The notes beneath the pieces were generated by a model. It ran no database searches, had not been told where the DNA came from, and worked only from the letters and a program-made list of their open reading frames with translations. Of a stretch of DNA of 64,000 nt, positions 13,101 through 23,754 are shown one piece after another (the stretch's first letter is position 1; the number at the start of each line of letters is the position of its first letter). The DNA is taken from NCBI RefSeq assembly GCF_000189635.1, contig NW_002476571.1:302692-366691 (forward strand). Direction: 5' to 3'. The position numbers and the translations under genes were made by a program. Source of the stretch: Tetrahymena thermophila SB210. Taxonomy: Eukaryota; Ciliophora; Oligohymenophorea; Hymenostomatida; Tetrahymenidae.

Positions 13101-15821
13101 GCATATCTTATTTTTGAGAGAAATATATATCTTTAGTCTTCCAAAAGCAGTTAGAATTAAGGAAAGTGGGTGGTAAAGAACTTGTGATTTCTGTAACTTA
13201 TTTATTTGAGCTAATTTAGAAAACTTATGTTGCTGTTTAATTTTGTCCACCAATTAAAGTCAAAGTCTATATATTTAGATATAAATATTTTATTTTAATA
13301 TAAATAAAATAGTATTTTTTTACTTTATTAGATCTCATTATTGAATATAGAATAATCTATGGAGTGATAGATTTGATTAGTGAAGGAGCTTGACCAAATA
13401 TTATTTAGTAAAAATCTATTTTATTATTTTGGTAGAACACCCACATATTTTGCGTATCTAAATTTTCCATTTAACTCTTTAACTTGGGGGAAAGAACTTT
13501 TGAGGGTTATTTTGAATAAGGCTATTTGCTTGTGAAAAAAAATTTTTTTGCAAATGACTATCAAAAATTTTATATTATACAAACTCCCCCAATGGAAAGA
13601 GTTAAAGAGTGTTCTATGATGAATACTATAAAAGTATATTCTTGTTAAATGATTAATCATAATAAAAAATTGTATTTGTTGAGTTAATAGCAAGGATAAA
13701 TTGATCATTTTTTTACTGATAATTTTAAACACTGAGTATTTAATTTAATGTATCTGATGAATTATCAACAACATAAAATTAATAAGATTGAAAGTTATAT
13801 TAGACTATAAAACCTGTTTATGTCAAAAAGGTCATTTTCATCCCATCTAAATAATATATATTACTTATTTATTAACTAAATGTAATATTTTATGATAAAA
13901 GTAAACCACTAGAGATATAAAAAGTGAAAACTTGGGTATCCATATTCATACAAGAAAGTGTAATATTTTGAGTTGATTATTCTACTAGTTGTACACAATT
14001 TGCGATCTATTATTAATTTTGGAAGCTTAAATAGGAAATAAAAATAAATAATTTATTTACAGATGCTAATTATGGAAAAGTATAATAAGTTTAAGGTACA
14101 AGCTAAGGAATTGATTTCACAATAACTTTGCCTTATACATCAATCTAAACCATAGTGCTATTATCTATTTATTTAAATTAAAAAAACTTTTGGTATTTGG
14201 AGTAATATATTGAGGTAGGATACTATTTTAATTTTAATTTTTAAAATAGCTAAAACAAATTTTTTGATTAAACAAATGAGTCTTATTAAAAAAAAACAAG
14301 ACATTTTTGATAAAAAAAGTAAAATATTTTTATAAAATGATTGCTTGTACAATATTATAAAATATTTTAAATTTGAATTATTTTGATTAGATGTTTTAAA
14401 TGAACTTTAATGATTTTTACTTAAAGCAATAAAGATAAAATTCAGCTTTTTAACAATCAACTTTTTTTGAAACTTATTAAATTTAATAGCAATCGTTCAA
14501 TTTAGAAAATAATTACCATTATAACTGTTTGCAAAATTTAACAGTGTTAATTCTCAAAAAATATCAAATAAGTAAATTTTAGTTTAAAATATAATTAGCT
14601 ATTAAGTATTATTTTTTAATATAGAATTGTAAATTCATTACTAACTCATTTAAACTTTGAACTAACTTAATAAAAGAAATAATTAAAAAAATAAAAAAAC
14701 CTCTCATTAAAATACAAAAGAAGCATTATTTAAAATGTAAAATAGGAATTTAGATATTTTAAAAAATTATTTTAATAAATTTTTTTATGAAGATTCAATC
14801 ATTTAAAAAATGGAGTATATTTTTTAAAAATTCACTTAAAATTATGAATACTTTCATGATAACAAGCTTTTTAATACTTATTACCATATTTAAAAAAATT
14901 ATTTTAAAATATTATAAAATTATTTTTATGAATTTGATCTTTATTTATGAATATTGATAGATCAATACTATATATTTAGAAAAAAGAAAATATATTGATA
15001 AAATTTAATCTAATTTTTTAAATTGATTTTGTTATAATTATGTGATTTTAAAGGAAAAAACAATTAAACTAGAGTTTTTTGTTGATATTTTTTACAAAAA
15101 TAATTTTTTTCCTCTTTCTTTTATGAAATAAATTATTCTTATTTAATTTCACTCGATATATTTGAACGCCAATTAATTAAACTGTTGAACGATATTTAAA
15201 TTAAATAAAACAAAGAAAAATATAAATTATTTGCCTAAATTATAGTTTTTACCTTCACTGATGGATGTACTATAGTACTAAATTTGACCAACTGCTTAAG
15301 ATTTAGGTACATAAGATAAGGATGGGCAGATTTATAGTTAAATGCATGTGTTAGAAGATGAATCTAAGGAATAGCTATTAGATTAAATGCTGCATTCATA
15401 TACGCACTCTCCATCAAGTAAATATTAACTATCTTAACAATTAGCAATGCATCCTTACTGAAATAAAAAAAAATGCAATGGTTTTTTAAAAAAATGGTGA
15501 TTAAGTTACTTTATCCTATGGGTTCAAAAAGTAACCAGGTAGGCATTAATAGCATTCAGTAGATGAACAGCTTGAGCAAAACTTAGAAGCACAAGAAATG
15601 CATTCCATGCTAAAGTTTTCGTATGTTCCACTAGGACAAGATTAGACACAATTATAGCTATTCTGATCAAAATAAAATGGGTATTTACATCCAAGGCACT
15701 CAAAGCTTTTATCGCTAGAGCAATCTTAGCATACCTAGTTACATTAACTAACACCATCTTTTTGACCAAAAGAAAGGAAAGTTATATTCAGCATGAAATG
15801 GATAATTATCAAAGTCTTCAT
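4141..15821 (-). CDS. G2: giant surface protein with Cys-rich module, beta-propeller/beta-helix ectodomain and about seven TM segments
   Basis: This is a multi-exon gene of very roughly 3,000 residues in the ciliate code. The signal peptide begins MKTLIIIHFMLNITFLSFGQ. Exons read: 15821-15510 and 15457-15253 (furin-like Cys module); 14157-14061; 14006-13324 (contains the TTAA insertion); 13266-12268 (333 codons, propeller-like); 10947-10624; 10562-10326; 10209-6381 (1,276 codons, no TGA); 5932-4875; 4815-4141. The long exon ends in beta-helix repeats with 'GNGGAIYC', 'GSGGALLLNN' and 'IGGAF' turns. A juxtamembrane Cys domain ('CPLGTKNCYSN', 'NGYWSKNQ') and about seven hydrophobic segments follow, then a charged cytoplasmic tail. 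Exons at 15252-14158 and 12267-11013 are unresolved. Joining the N-module to the body is inference: the 14157 exon has no conserved ATG (G3 lacks it), and module and body keep the same order in G2-G4. I infer a plasma-membrane adhesin- or receptor-like role. Confidence 0.82.
13471..13605. mobile_element. 131-bp TTAA-flanked inverted-repeat insertion inside a G2 coding exon
   Basis: TTAA at 13471-13474 and 13602-13605 bracket a segment missing from G3 (near 33102) and G4 (near 46363), where a single TTAA remains. The ends are inverted repeats: left TTAACTCTTT-aac-TTGGGGGA, right (reverse complement) TTAACTCTTT-cca-TTGGGGGA. The duplicated unit is 131 bp, so it shifts the frame. Removing it leaves a 552-nt exon (184 codons) with phase 0 at both ends, as in the paralogues. 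TTAA target duplication is the hallmark of piggyBac-family elements. It could be a MITE, or an internal eliminated sequence removed precisely during macronuclear development. It encodes no protein. Confidence 0.85.
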
Positions 15822-17739
15822 CAACTTTTAAATATTTTTTTGTATTGTTTTTTGTAATTAATTTTTAGTTTGTTATCAATATCAATATTCTTGATAAAAA
15901 AAGCTTTTCCAAAATCAACAAATCAATTTTAAATACAATGAGGAAAATCAACAGTTTTTCAAACTATAATAATAAGATAATTATTTGATTTATTACTGAT
16001 TTAAATAATAAAGACGCACTGTTTAATTTGGATAAGAAATATATTTAAATAGGAACTCTTCCCAATTAAAATTAAAAAACTTGATCACTAAACATTCTAT
16101 TTCGAAGCAGTTTGTTTTTCGTGAGATGACATGCGGGTATGTGAATTTGAGTAAGCACAATAATCAATTAAAAAAAATATAATAAAAAGCAAGTATACCA
16201 TAACACTATGAAAAGAGAAGAATGAATTTCCTAACTACAATTTTAGTAGTATTCAAATATATCACTATTTTTTTTAAAAAATGATTTTTTTTCTCTTACC
16301 TAAAAAAATGAGGATTTAGAGTAATTAGAATTCATGAGACATCAAAGACAATATAAAAATTCATTTTATTTAAAGTTTTTTTCTTCAAAAAACATATGAT
16401 AATGGAATAATAAAATATAATTACAATAATTCTGCAATAAAAAAATATGTTTCATATGTAAACAAAGCAAAATATTTTGCAAATGGTTTATTTACTTTAT
16501 TCTATGCTAAAAATTTTAAAGAAAATTAAAAAATGTGATTCCAAAATAGTGCACTTAATTAATGAAGAGACTTTGACATTATGTTGGACTTTTATATTTT
16601 TTTGGCATTTTTTAAATTTTATTTTCCTTGTCTACCTAGTAAATAAATTGATTGAAAATCCAATTTACCTTTATGTTTTTTCATAAAAAATAAAAAAAAT
16701 ATAATTGTTTGAAAGAACGCTTAATGCGCTTAAATAAACCTGAATTTATTTATACTATTTTTAGTGTATTTTCATTCAAGAAAAACAAAAGATTAAATAT
16801 AGATTTATAATATATTACAATTATAAGTTTCTAAAATAAATCTTATGTAAAATAAATTAACAAATACACAAGAAAATATTCAATATTAAAAAAATATTAT
16901 TGAAATATAAATATTAAAAATTCTTGCTAAAAATTATTGATTTTAAAAGAAAAATGCAAATTTAAATTATTAATTAAGATATAAAAAAATCATTCAGTAA
17001 TATAAATCATTTAAAAGTGTTAAAACTAAAATTTCGAAAATGAAAAACAACTATTACTATTAGTTTTTATCTTTTTTAGTGAATTTTTAAAGCTAACATT
17101 TTTTTCCTTGTTTTAGGTACTTGAAATACGATTGTCATAAATTACCTCTTTAGTATATTTCATTAGGTATATTTATCATTTTTATTCTTAAGTAGTGTTT
17201 TTTATAAAAACGATTTAATATTAGATGCTTGATTAATTCATAACTTTATATGTTAGATACTGCACCATTCTTTTCTTACTCCATTAAATTTAATATTCTT
17301 TATAATATTTAATTAGGGGGTTTTTTCTTCATTTGTTTTTAATTACATTACTTATAGCACTTTATGATGTTAAAAATAATCATTGCTATTTTTCAAAGAT
17401 GATTTATATAATATTTTGATCTAAACATTATTAAATTAATGATTATGTATAAATCTAAAATTTATTTCTGATATATATTTATATGAAATCAAAAATAGCT
17501 AGTGTGCAACCAAAATATTTAAAAATTACAAAAAGTTGCTTTAGGTTTTCAAAATTTAATAGATGATGTATTTTTTTAAAAAAACGAATTTTTTTCTGAG
17601 CTTAATTCATGAGGATTTAGAGTTATTAGAATTCAAAATGAAATGAAATAATATATATTTAAATAAAATTAAAATGAATTTAATAAATAAAGTTAAATTC
17701 TATTTTATGGATTTGATCTTTATCTATGAATATGATGAA
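15822..17739. other. 5' flank of G2 with R2 and R1 repeats
   Basis: There is no supported gene here. About 280-340 bp upstream of the G2 ATG (16090-16160) is a GC-richer element containing 'cattctatttcgaag' and 'gacatgcgggtatgtg', also found upstream of G3. R2 copies ('gatttagagt.attagaattca') lie at about 16265-16400 and 17570-17660. An R1 copy lies at about 16470-16860. The short plus-strand open frame at 16477-16686 is part of R1 and is not conserved. Confidence 0.5.
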
Positions 17740-18558
17740 ATAAATTTAGAGAAAAATATATATTATGCTATTTAATCTTTCCATTTAAATTTATCTTGCT
17801 ATAATTGACAGATTTAAAAGAAAAACATTGACTCTTTTATTATTTTGTTGATTTATTACAAAAAATATTTTTTCCTCTATACTTTTAATTTGATTTTCAT
17901 TATATATCAATTCATTTAAGTATATTATTGATTTGTTATTTAGATTAAAAAAACAACTAAAAACATATATTATATGCATAAATTATAGTTTTTATCTTGA
18001 TTGATGGATATATTTTACCAACCTCTTAATTTCAAAAATATAAATAACATAATAAAGGGCAGATTTATATATAAATGTATGTGCTAGAAGATGGGTCTAA
18101 ATAATAACTACTAGATTACATTCTTGATTCATATACGCTTTCTCCATTATGTAAATATTAACAATCTTAGTAATTCTCAATGCATCCTTAATGGAGTAAA
18201 AAAATATAATCATATTAAGAAAACTGAATGATTAAGTTATTTTATCCTGTGGGTTCACTGAGTATCCAGGTTAACATAAATATCATTCAGTAGATGAGTA
18301 ATTTGAACAAAATTTATAAAAGCAAGAAAGCCATTCCATATTTTTGTTTTCATATGTTCTATTAGGACAAAATTAAATGCAATTATAGTTATTCTGATCA
18401 AAATAAAATGGGCATTTGCGTCCAAGGTACTCAAAGCTTTTGTTGCTAGAGCAATCTTAACAGACATGGATATATTAAGTAATACCATGTTTTTGTCCAA
18501 AACAAAGGACTGTTATATTTAATATTAAATGGATAGTTATCAAAAATTTAAATTTCAT
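17740..18558 (-). pseudogene. S1: solo, broken copy of the giant-gene N-terminal module
   Basis: An ATG at 18558-18556 opens a good signal peptide (MKFKFLITIHLILNITVLCF), followed by a recognisable but decayed Cys module. Several conserved cysteines are replaced (for example by Tyr, Arg or Trp), and an in-frame TGA stops the frame where intact copies read 'STECYQC'. Exon-2-like sequence with 'GCIENY' spacing and a downstream block near 17800-17900 remain. The second splice donor reads GATAAAAAC instead of GGTAAAAAC. No giant body follows. This is a pseudogene. Confidence 0.75.
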
Positions 18559-19133
18559 TAACTTTTAAATATTATTTGGTGTGTTTAATTGTAATTTTTA
18601 GTTTTTTAGCAATACTCTTAATAAACAAGCTTTTACAATATAATGAAATCAATTTTAAATATAATGAGAAAAATCAACAGCTTTTGAAATTATATTAATC
18701 AATTTTTTATTTTACTGTTAACATAAAAATATTCATAATTAATATAAAAATTATTTGAAATATCACACACAAATCATGATATCATGGTATGTGATATTTT
18801 AAATGCAGGAACAGATATATAAACTTCTTGTTAAATATTAGTCTATGGATGATAATTTTTTGTTTATTCAAATTTATTATTAAAAATTGCAATACTTTGT
18901 GAACAAGGAACTTTATTAATCACCTTTAGTAAATGAATAACTTAAAAATCTAAAATTAATTTGATCATTTTATTTTTTGAATAACTTCAAATGAAATCTA
19001 AAATAAAAAGAAAATATTTTTATTCAAACAAAATTGGATAAAATCAATTAAATGTAAATACATAACCAATATATAGGTTCAAATATTTACCAAATAGTTT
19101 ATTATATGCAGTTGTAATTTTATTTAAAAATTA

Positions 19134-19513
19134 GAAGACTAAAGCTAAAATAGCTAAGAAGAAAGATGATAAGGCCAAAAGAGATCCATTAGTAGCTTAA
19201 ACGCAAGAAGTATTTCCATTAGCATAAGTAGCAATTGTGACATCACTCTTAGTAGTGGGGGTCATTAATGTAAGTATTAGCACAAGCTTAATAAAGTTTA
19301 AATAGGCATTGTAAATACCCAAGTTTGGTGAGTAAATGACACATAAAGAATAGGTTTTTGCAGTATCAGAGCAAATGGTGGAAAGACAGTAGGGAAGCTT
19401 CAAAGCTGAAAGGCAATTACCCAAATTTTAATTAGTAGATGTACTAATCCAAGACGAATTATCACATAGAACAGTATTCAAAGTGACATTGATACTAAAA
19501 CTATGGCTTTCAT
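19134..19513 (-). pseudogene. C2: broken small cysteine-rich GPI-anchor-like protein gene
   Basis: An ATG at 19513-19511 begins MKAIVLVSMSL and then meets TGA. A one-base shift restores the family sequence ('NTVLCDNSSWISTSTNQN', 'NCLSALKLPYCLSTIC'). A second shift disrupts the 'YLSCAKSCANTYIND' region, where a run of five C replaces a shorter run. The normal terminal TGA has become TAA (Gln), so the frame reads on into flanking DNA. The C-terminal hydrophobic segment survives. This is a relatively young pseudogene of the C family. Confidence 0.75.
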
Positions 19514-21329
19514 TTTTAATTACTTTTTTTAATTCATTTACTTGACGTATATTTTTGTTATTTTTTGAAGTCTTTGATAGATTTAAAATAGGAGATAGAT
19601 CAGTAGTGAAATAGACTTGAAATTAATAATATTTATAAATAAAGGAGTATATTTAAAAGGTTTAAATTTGATTTTAGATAATTTAAATGTTAAGTAAGTA
19701 AAAATAAATAAAATAATTTTTTTATAATTTCGAAGAGAAAAGATATTGGCAAAAAGAAGATAAATATTTACATATTTTTTTAAAGTAAAAAATGAAACTA
19801 AAAATCATTGTGTCTTTCATATCTATATAGTAACTGTTTTCAAATAGGAAATAAATCAATAGAAGGGTAAAATAAAAATTATAATCAAAATTCAACTAGT
19901 ATATTTTATCTGTTAATGAAATTCTTTTGTACCAAATAATTTAAAAGTTATTTAAATAAGTAAACAAAAAATATAGATTTTGCTCTTAAACCTTTGGATG
20001 AGTCTAAGAGTTATTAAAAAATTCTTATAGATAAAGTGTCAATTTTTAGAAAAATTTTTAAAATTAATTAAAGCTTTGATCTCAATTGAAATTAGGTTAA
20101 CTATAAAGTACAATAGAATAATCTCAAAAATATTTTATTGATTTAAAAATAAATATTTACCTCGTGATGTAATAAAGTTACAAATTATATAAAAACTGGG
20201 AGTATATAAATTTGTTTGTGATTTTTTTGCATTTTTTTAAAAAATAAAAAGCGATTTTTTTCTGAGCGTATTATGACGATTTAGAGTTATTAGAATTCAT
20301 AAGATATCAATGATGATATTAAAATTAGCTAAATTTAAATATTTTTTTTTAAAAGATAATAAGAATGAAATAATATAAATTTACAAATAAAAAATACTTT
20401 TTTTTATTTAAGCAAAGCAAGAAATACTTTAAAATTAATTTATTTACTTTATTTTAGGCACAATAATTTAATGCTATTTAAGAAATATGCCTCTAAAATA
20501 GTGTCTTTAACATTTAGACTTAGAGAGGATTTTGTATTATATTTTTATTAGTAAATAATCATAAAATAGTAATTAAATCTATCAAATTTAATAATAAAAA
20601 ATTATTTTATTATTACTTAAAATTATTATTTATATGACAGAATTTTTCAAAAAGGTATTTTCTCACATTTTTGAATTTTCATTTTCGATAGCTAATTTAT
20701 AAATAAATTGATTGAAAATCTAATTAGCAAACCTTCTATTTTTCCTCAAAAAAAAGTCGTTAAAGAAAGAATGTAGATTAATTAACAAAAATTTAATAGA
20801 TAGGTGATTAAATGCTTCTATTATAAATTTGATATGAGATTAGATCATCAATTAGAAAAAAATATAGTCAATATTAAAATATATTTTTTTAAATTAATTT
20901 AGCAAAAATATGTAATTAAAATAAACTTAATTTCATAATTATTTTTAATTTTAATTTATTTTTTAATAAAATATTTATAATATAAATTATCTTTAATGAA
21001 GTTTTAAAGGTTAAATCTTAAGAATATTTAATTCAAAATTGAATTAAAAAAATTATTGTTAAAAATCACTCATTTCAATGATAAATCCTTATTTAATCTT
21101 ATAGTTAATATACTTTAACCATATATTTTTAATTTATTATCATACATATGATAGCGTCTATAATTTTATTATATATCAGTTAATTATCTAGGTTTTAAGA
21201 TTTCAATATCATATTTTGGTATTTTATCTTTTATCATTCCTATTTAATTTGTAAAAAAATAGCCAAATGCCATTCTTTTGATTATATCTTTATTCTTTGA
21301 AGTAAATTATTTATTGAATGGTTATTTAA
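19514..21329. repeat. C-unit upstream segment, then R2 and R1-like repeats
   Basis: There is no gene here. It contains the C-family proximal block (about 19650-19676) and distal block (20062-20100). An R2 copy follows at about 20230-20345, and degenerate R1-like sequence at about 20400-20830. The rest is AT-rich spacer. Confidence 0.5.
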
Positions 21330-21941
21330 ATTAAAAAACAACAAAAAACATAAATTATATGCCTAAATTATTATTTTTATCTTCACTGATAGATGCACTA
21401 TAGAACTATTTTAAACCAACTGCGAAAGATTTATGTATATAAGATAATAAAGGGCAGATTTATAGCTAAATACATGTGCTAGAAAATGCATTTAAAAAAT
21501 AACTATTAGATTAAATGCTGGATTCATTTACACTCTCTCCATCCAGTATCAATTCGCAATGTATCCTTGCTGGAATAAAAAAAAATGTAATGATGTTAAC
21601 AAAACTAAACGAATAAGTTTCTTTATCCCATGGGGTTCACTGAGTACCCATAGAAGCATTAATATTATACAGTAGATGAGCAGCTTGAGCAAAATTTATA
21701 AGAGCAAGAAACGCATTCCATATTTTTGTTCATATGTTCTACTTGGAAAAAGTCAGATATAATTAAAGCTATTCTAATCCAAATTAAATGGGTATTTACG
21801 TCTAAGGTAATCAAAATTTTTATTGCTAGAACAATCTTAAATGACACCACAGTCACATTAGCAAACACCAAATTTTTGACTAAAACATAGGAAATTGATA
21901 TTTAGTATTAAATGGATTATTATAAAAGCCTTCAACTTCAT
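21330..21941 (-). pseudogene. S2: solo, broken copy of the giant-gene N-terminal module
   Basis: An ATG at 21941-21939 opens MKLKAFIIIHLILNINFLCF and 'SQKFGVCQCDC'. The Cys module is degraded ('NFDYLRRKYPF' replaces 'FECLGCKYPF'), and an in-frame TGA follows 'SFNYI'. Further module sequence can be recognised to about 21340, including the mutated donor (GATAAAAA). No giant-gene body lies downstream. This is a pseudogene. Confidence 0.7.
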
Positions 21942-23754
21942 CAACTTTTAAATTTTATTTAGTATGTTTGTTTGTAATTTTTAGCTTGCAAGCAACATTC
22001 TTAATAAATAAGTTTTTTAAAAATTAAGTAATTACACTGAGGAAATTCAACATCTTTTGAAATTATTATTGTCAATTTTTTTATTTTTCTGATGACATAT
22101 TTAAAAATCTAAACGTTCTAATCTTTGTTAAATAATGAGTTTTTAAAAATTTTTTGTAGATAAAAAAAAACATTTAAATACAGTTTCTTTATCAAATTTA
22201 TCATTAGAAATTTATTTTCTTTCATTTTATAAATAACTCAATTAATTTATGGTATCATCAACCATTAATAATTTAAAGAAATACTAATTAAAATATTTAT
22301 TTATAAGTCATGAGTCAAATTAATGATATAAAAAAAATATATATACTGTAATTCCTCATTAATTAAGGCCACACCCTCCCCAAAGTTTTTGAAAAAAATG
22401 GTTTTACTATTTCCACTAATTTCCTTATTAATGAATTGATTGAAGAGCTTATTAACCAGGCCAGCCCTTCTATTTTTCCTCATAAAAAAAAAATTTAGTT
22501 TCAAACCTTAATTTACTGAAACTATTTTTAGTATATTTTCAATTAAGAAAAATAATAGATTAAAATACAAAGATTTAGTAGAAAAGTGATTAAAATCCTC
22601 TATATATCTGATCTGAAATTAAATTCTCAAATAGAAAAGAATAAATTTAATAATATGATAATATGTTTATAAATTAAAGTAGCAAAATACTGATAAAAAA
22701 AATTAATTATATGATTATTTTTAATTTTTATTTATAATTTAATAGGGAATACTTATAACTAAATTTATCCTAAATGAAGTCTTAAAGGTTACATCTTAAG
22801 AATCTATTTATTCAAATTAGAACTATAAAAAATGCTTGCTAAAAATCACTCATTTTAAAAGATAAAAGCAAATTTAATAAAATTTAAAAACTTATATTTT
22901 TAATTAATATTGTAAAAAATAATTGATTAATATTTCTTAATTGTAAAAATAAATTAAGAAAACTTAAACAAATAATAAATAAATAAAGAGCTTTCAAAAA
23001 TTATTTGAAAGTAGAAATATAATAATCAAGTTTCTAAAATTAAAAACAATTATTTATACTAATTAGTATATGTTTATATAATAAACTTAATACAAGTTAT
23101 TTTAATATTAGTAAAAAAACTCAAATATCTATATTCAAATAAAAAAGTATTACATTTTTTTGATTATATAAAATTTCAATTAATGTAATTAATAAGCAAT
23201 TAATTGAATAAATGTGTAAAAATTAATTAACAAATTAAAATAAATTTAGCAAAGAAAAATCACTAGTAATATTGAAAAAAAATATAATTTATTTAATAAT
23301 TTCACTAAATATTTATTAAACATTAAAATTTTAAATATTAGAGAGAGGTATGATTAGTAGAAAATAAATTTTGATATTATATAATAATTTTTTTAAAATT
23401 TTAATTTTCATTAAGTTGTGAAAAAGTGGAAATATTTTAATTAACCTTAGTAATTTTTAATTTAAATAAACAAATATTTGTTTTTGATATGTTTGAAAAT
23501 TTAATATGTCTTTTTATTGCAAAGAAATTTAATTCCTTCAATATTTTAAAAATGTATAAAAGTCAAAAAAATAAATTTAAACATTTAAAAAAAAATTGAT
23601 TTTATTTTCAAGATTTTAAATAAAAAGATGTAGAAATAAATATAATTTTGTAAATTCAAAAATAAAATCTGTTAAAAACTTATTTATAGATAAAAACAAT
23701 TTAAATAAAAAAATATATTTTAATAGTTATTATTTTTATCTTTTAAGTTTCTAT
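21942..23754. other. Spacer between S2 and G3, with R1-like sequence and the shared 3' flank
   Basis: I find no gene. The minus-strand open frame at 22301-22504 overlaps a degenerate R1 copy and has no conserved counterpart, so I do not call it. The last 350 bp (about 23400-23754) match the flank found beyond the stops of G2, G4 and G5. Confidence 0.5.

Noticed and set aside
14151..14153. ATG as a possible separate start for the giant G2 body
   Set aside because: G3 has CTG at this position while the rest of the exon is conserved, an AATAG acceptor precedes it, and no signal peptide follows.
16477..16686. Plus-strand 69-residue open frame with hydrophobic content
   Set aside because: It belongs to R1. 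Similar frames at 3351 and 36016 differ in start, length and sequence, as expected by chance in AT-rich repeats.
18008..18026. Near match to the Tetrahymena chromosome breakage sequence ('accaacctctt')
   Set aside because: It is the local variant of 'accaactgcttaag' present in every N-module copy, and the full 15-base element is not matched.
22301..22504. Minus-strand 67-residue open frame
   Set aside because: It lies in a degenerate R1 repeat, and no other R1 copy conserves the frame.
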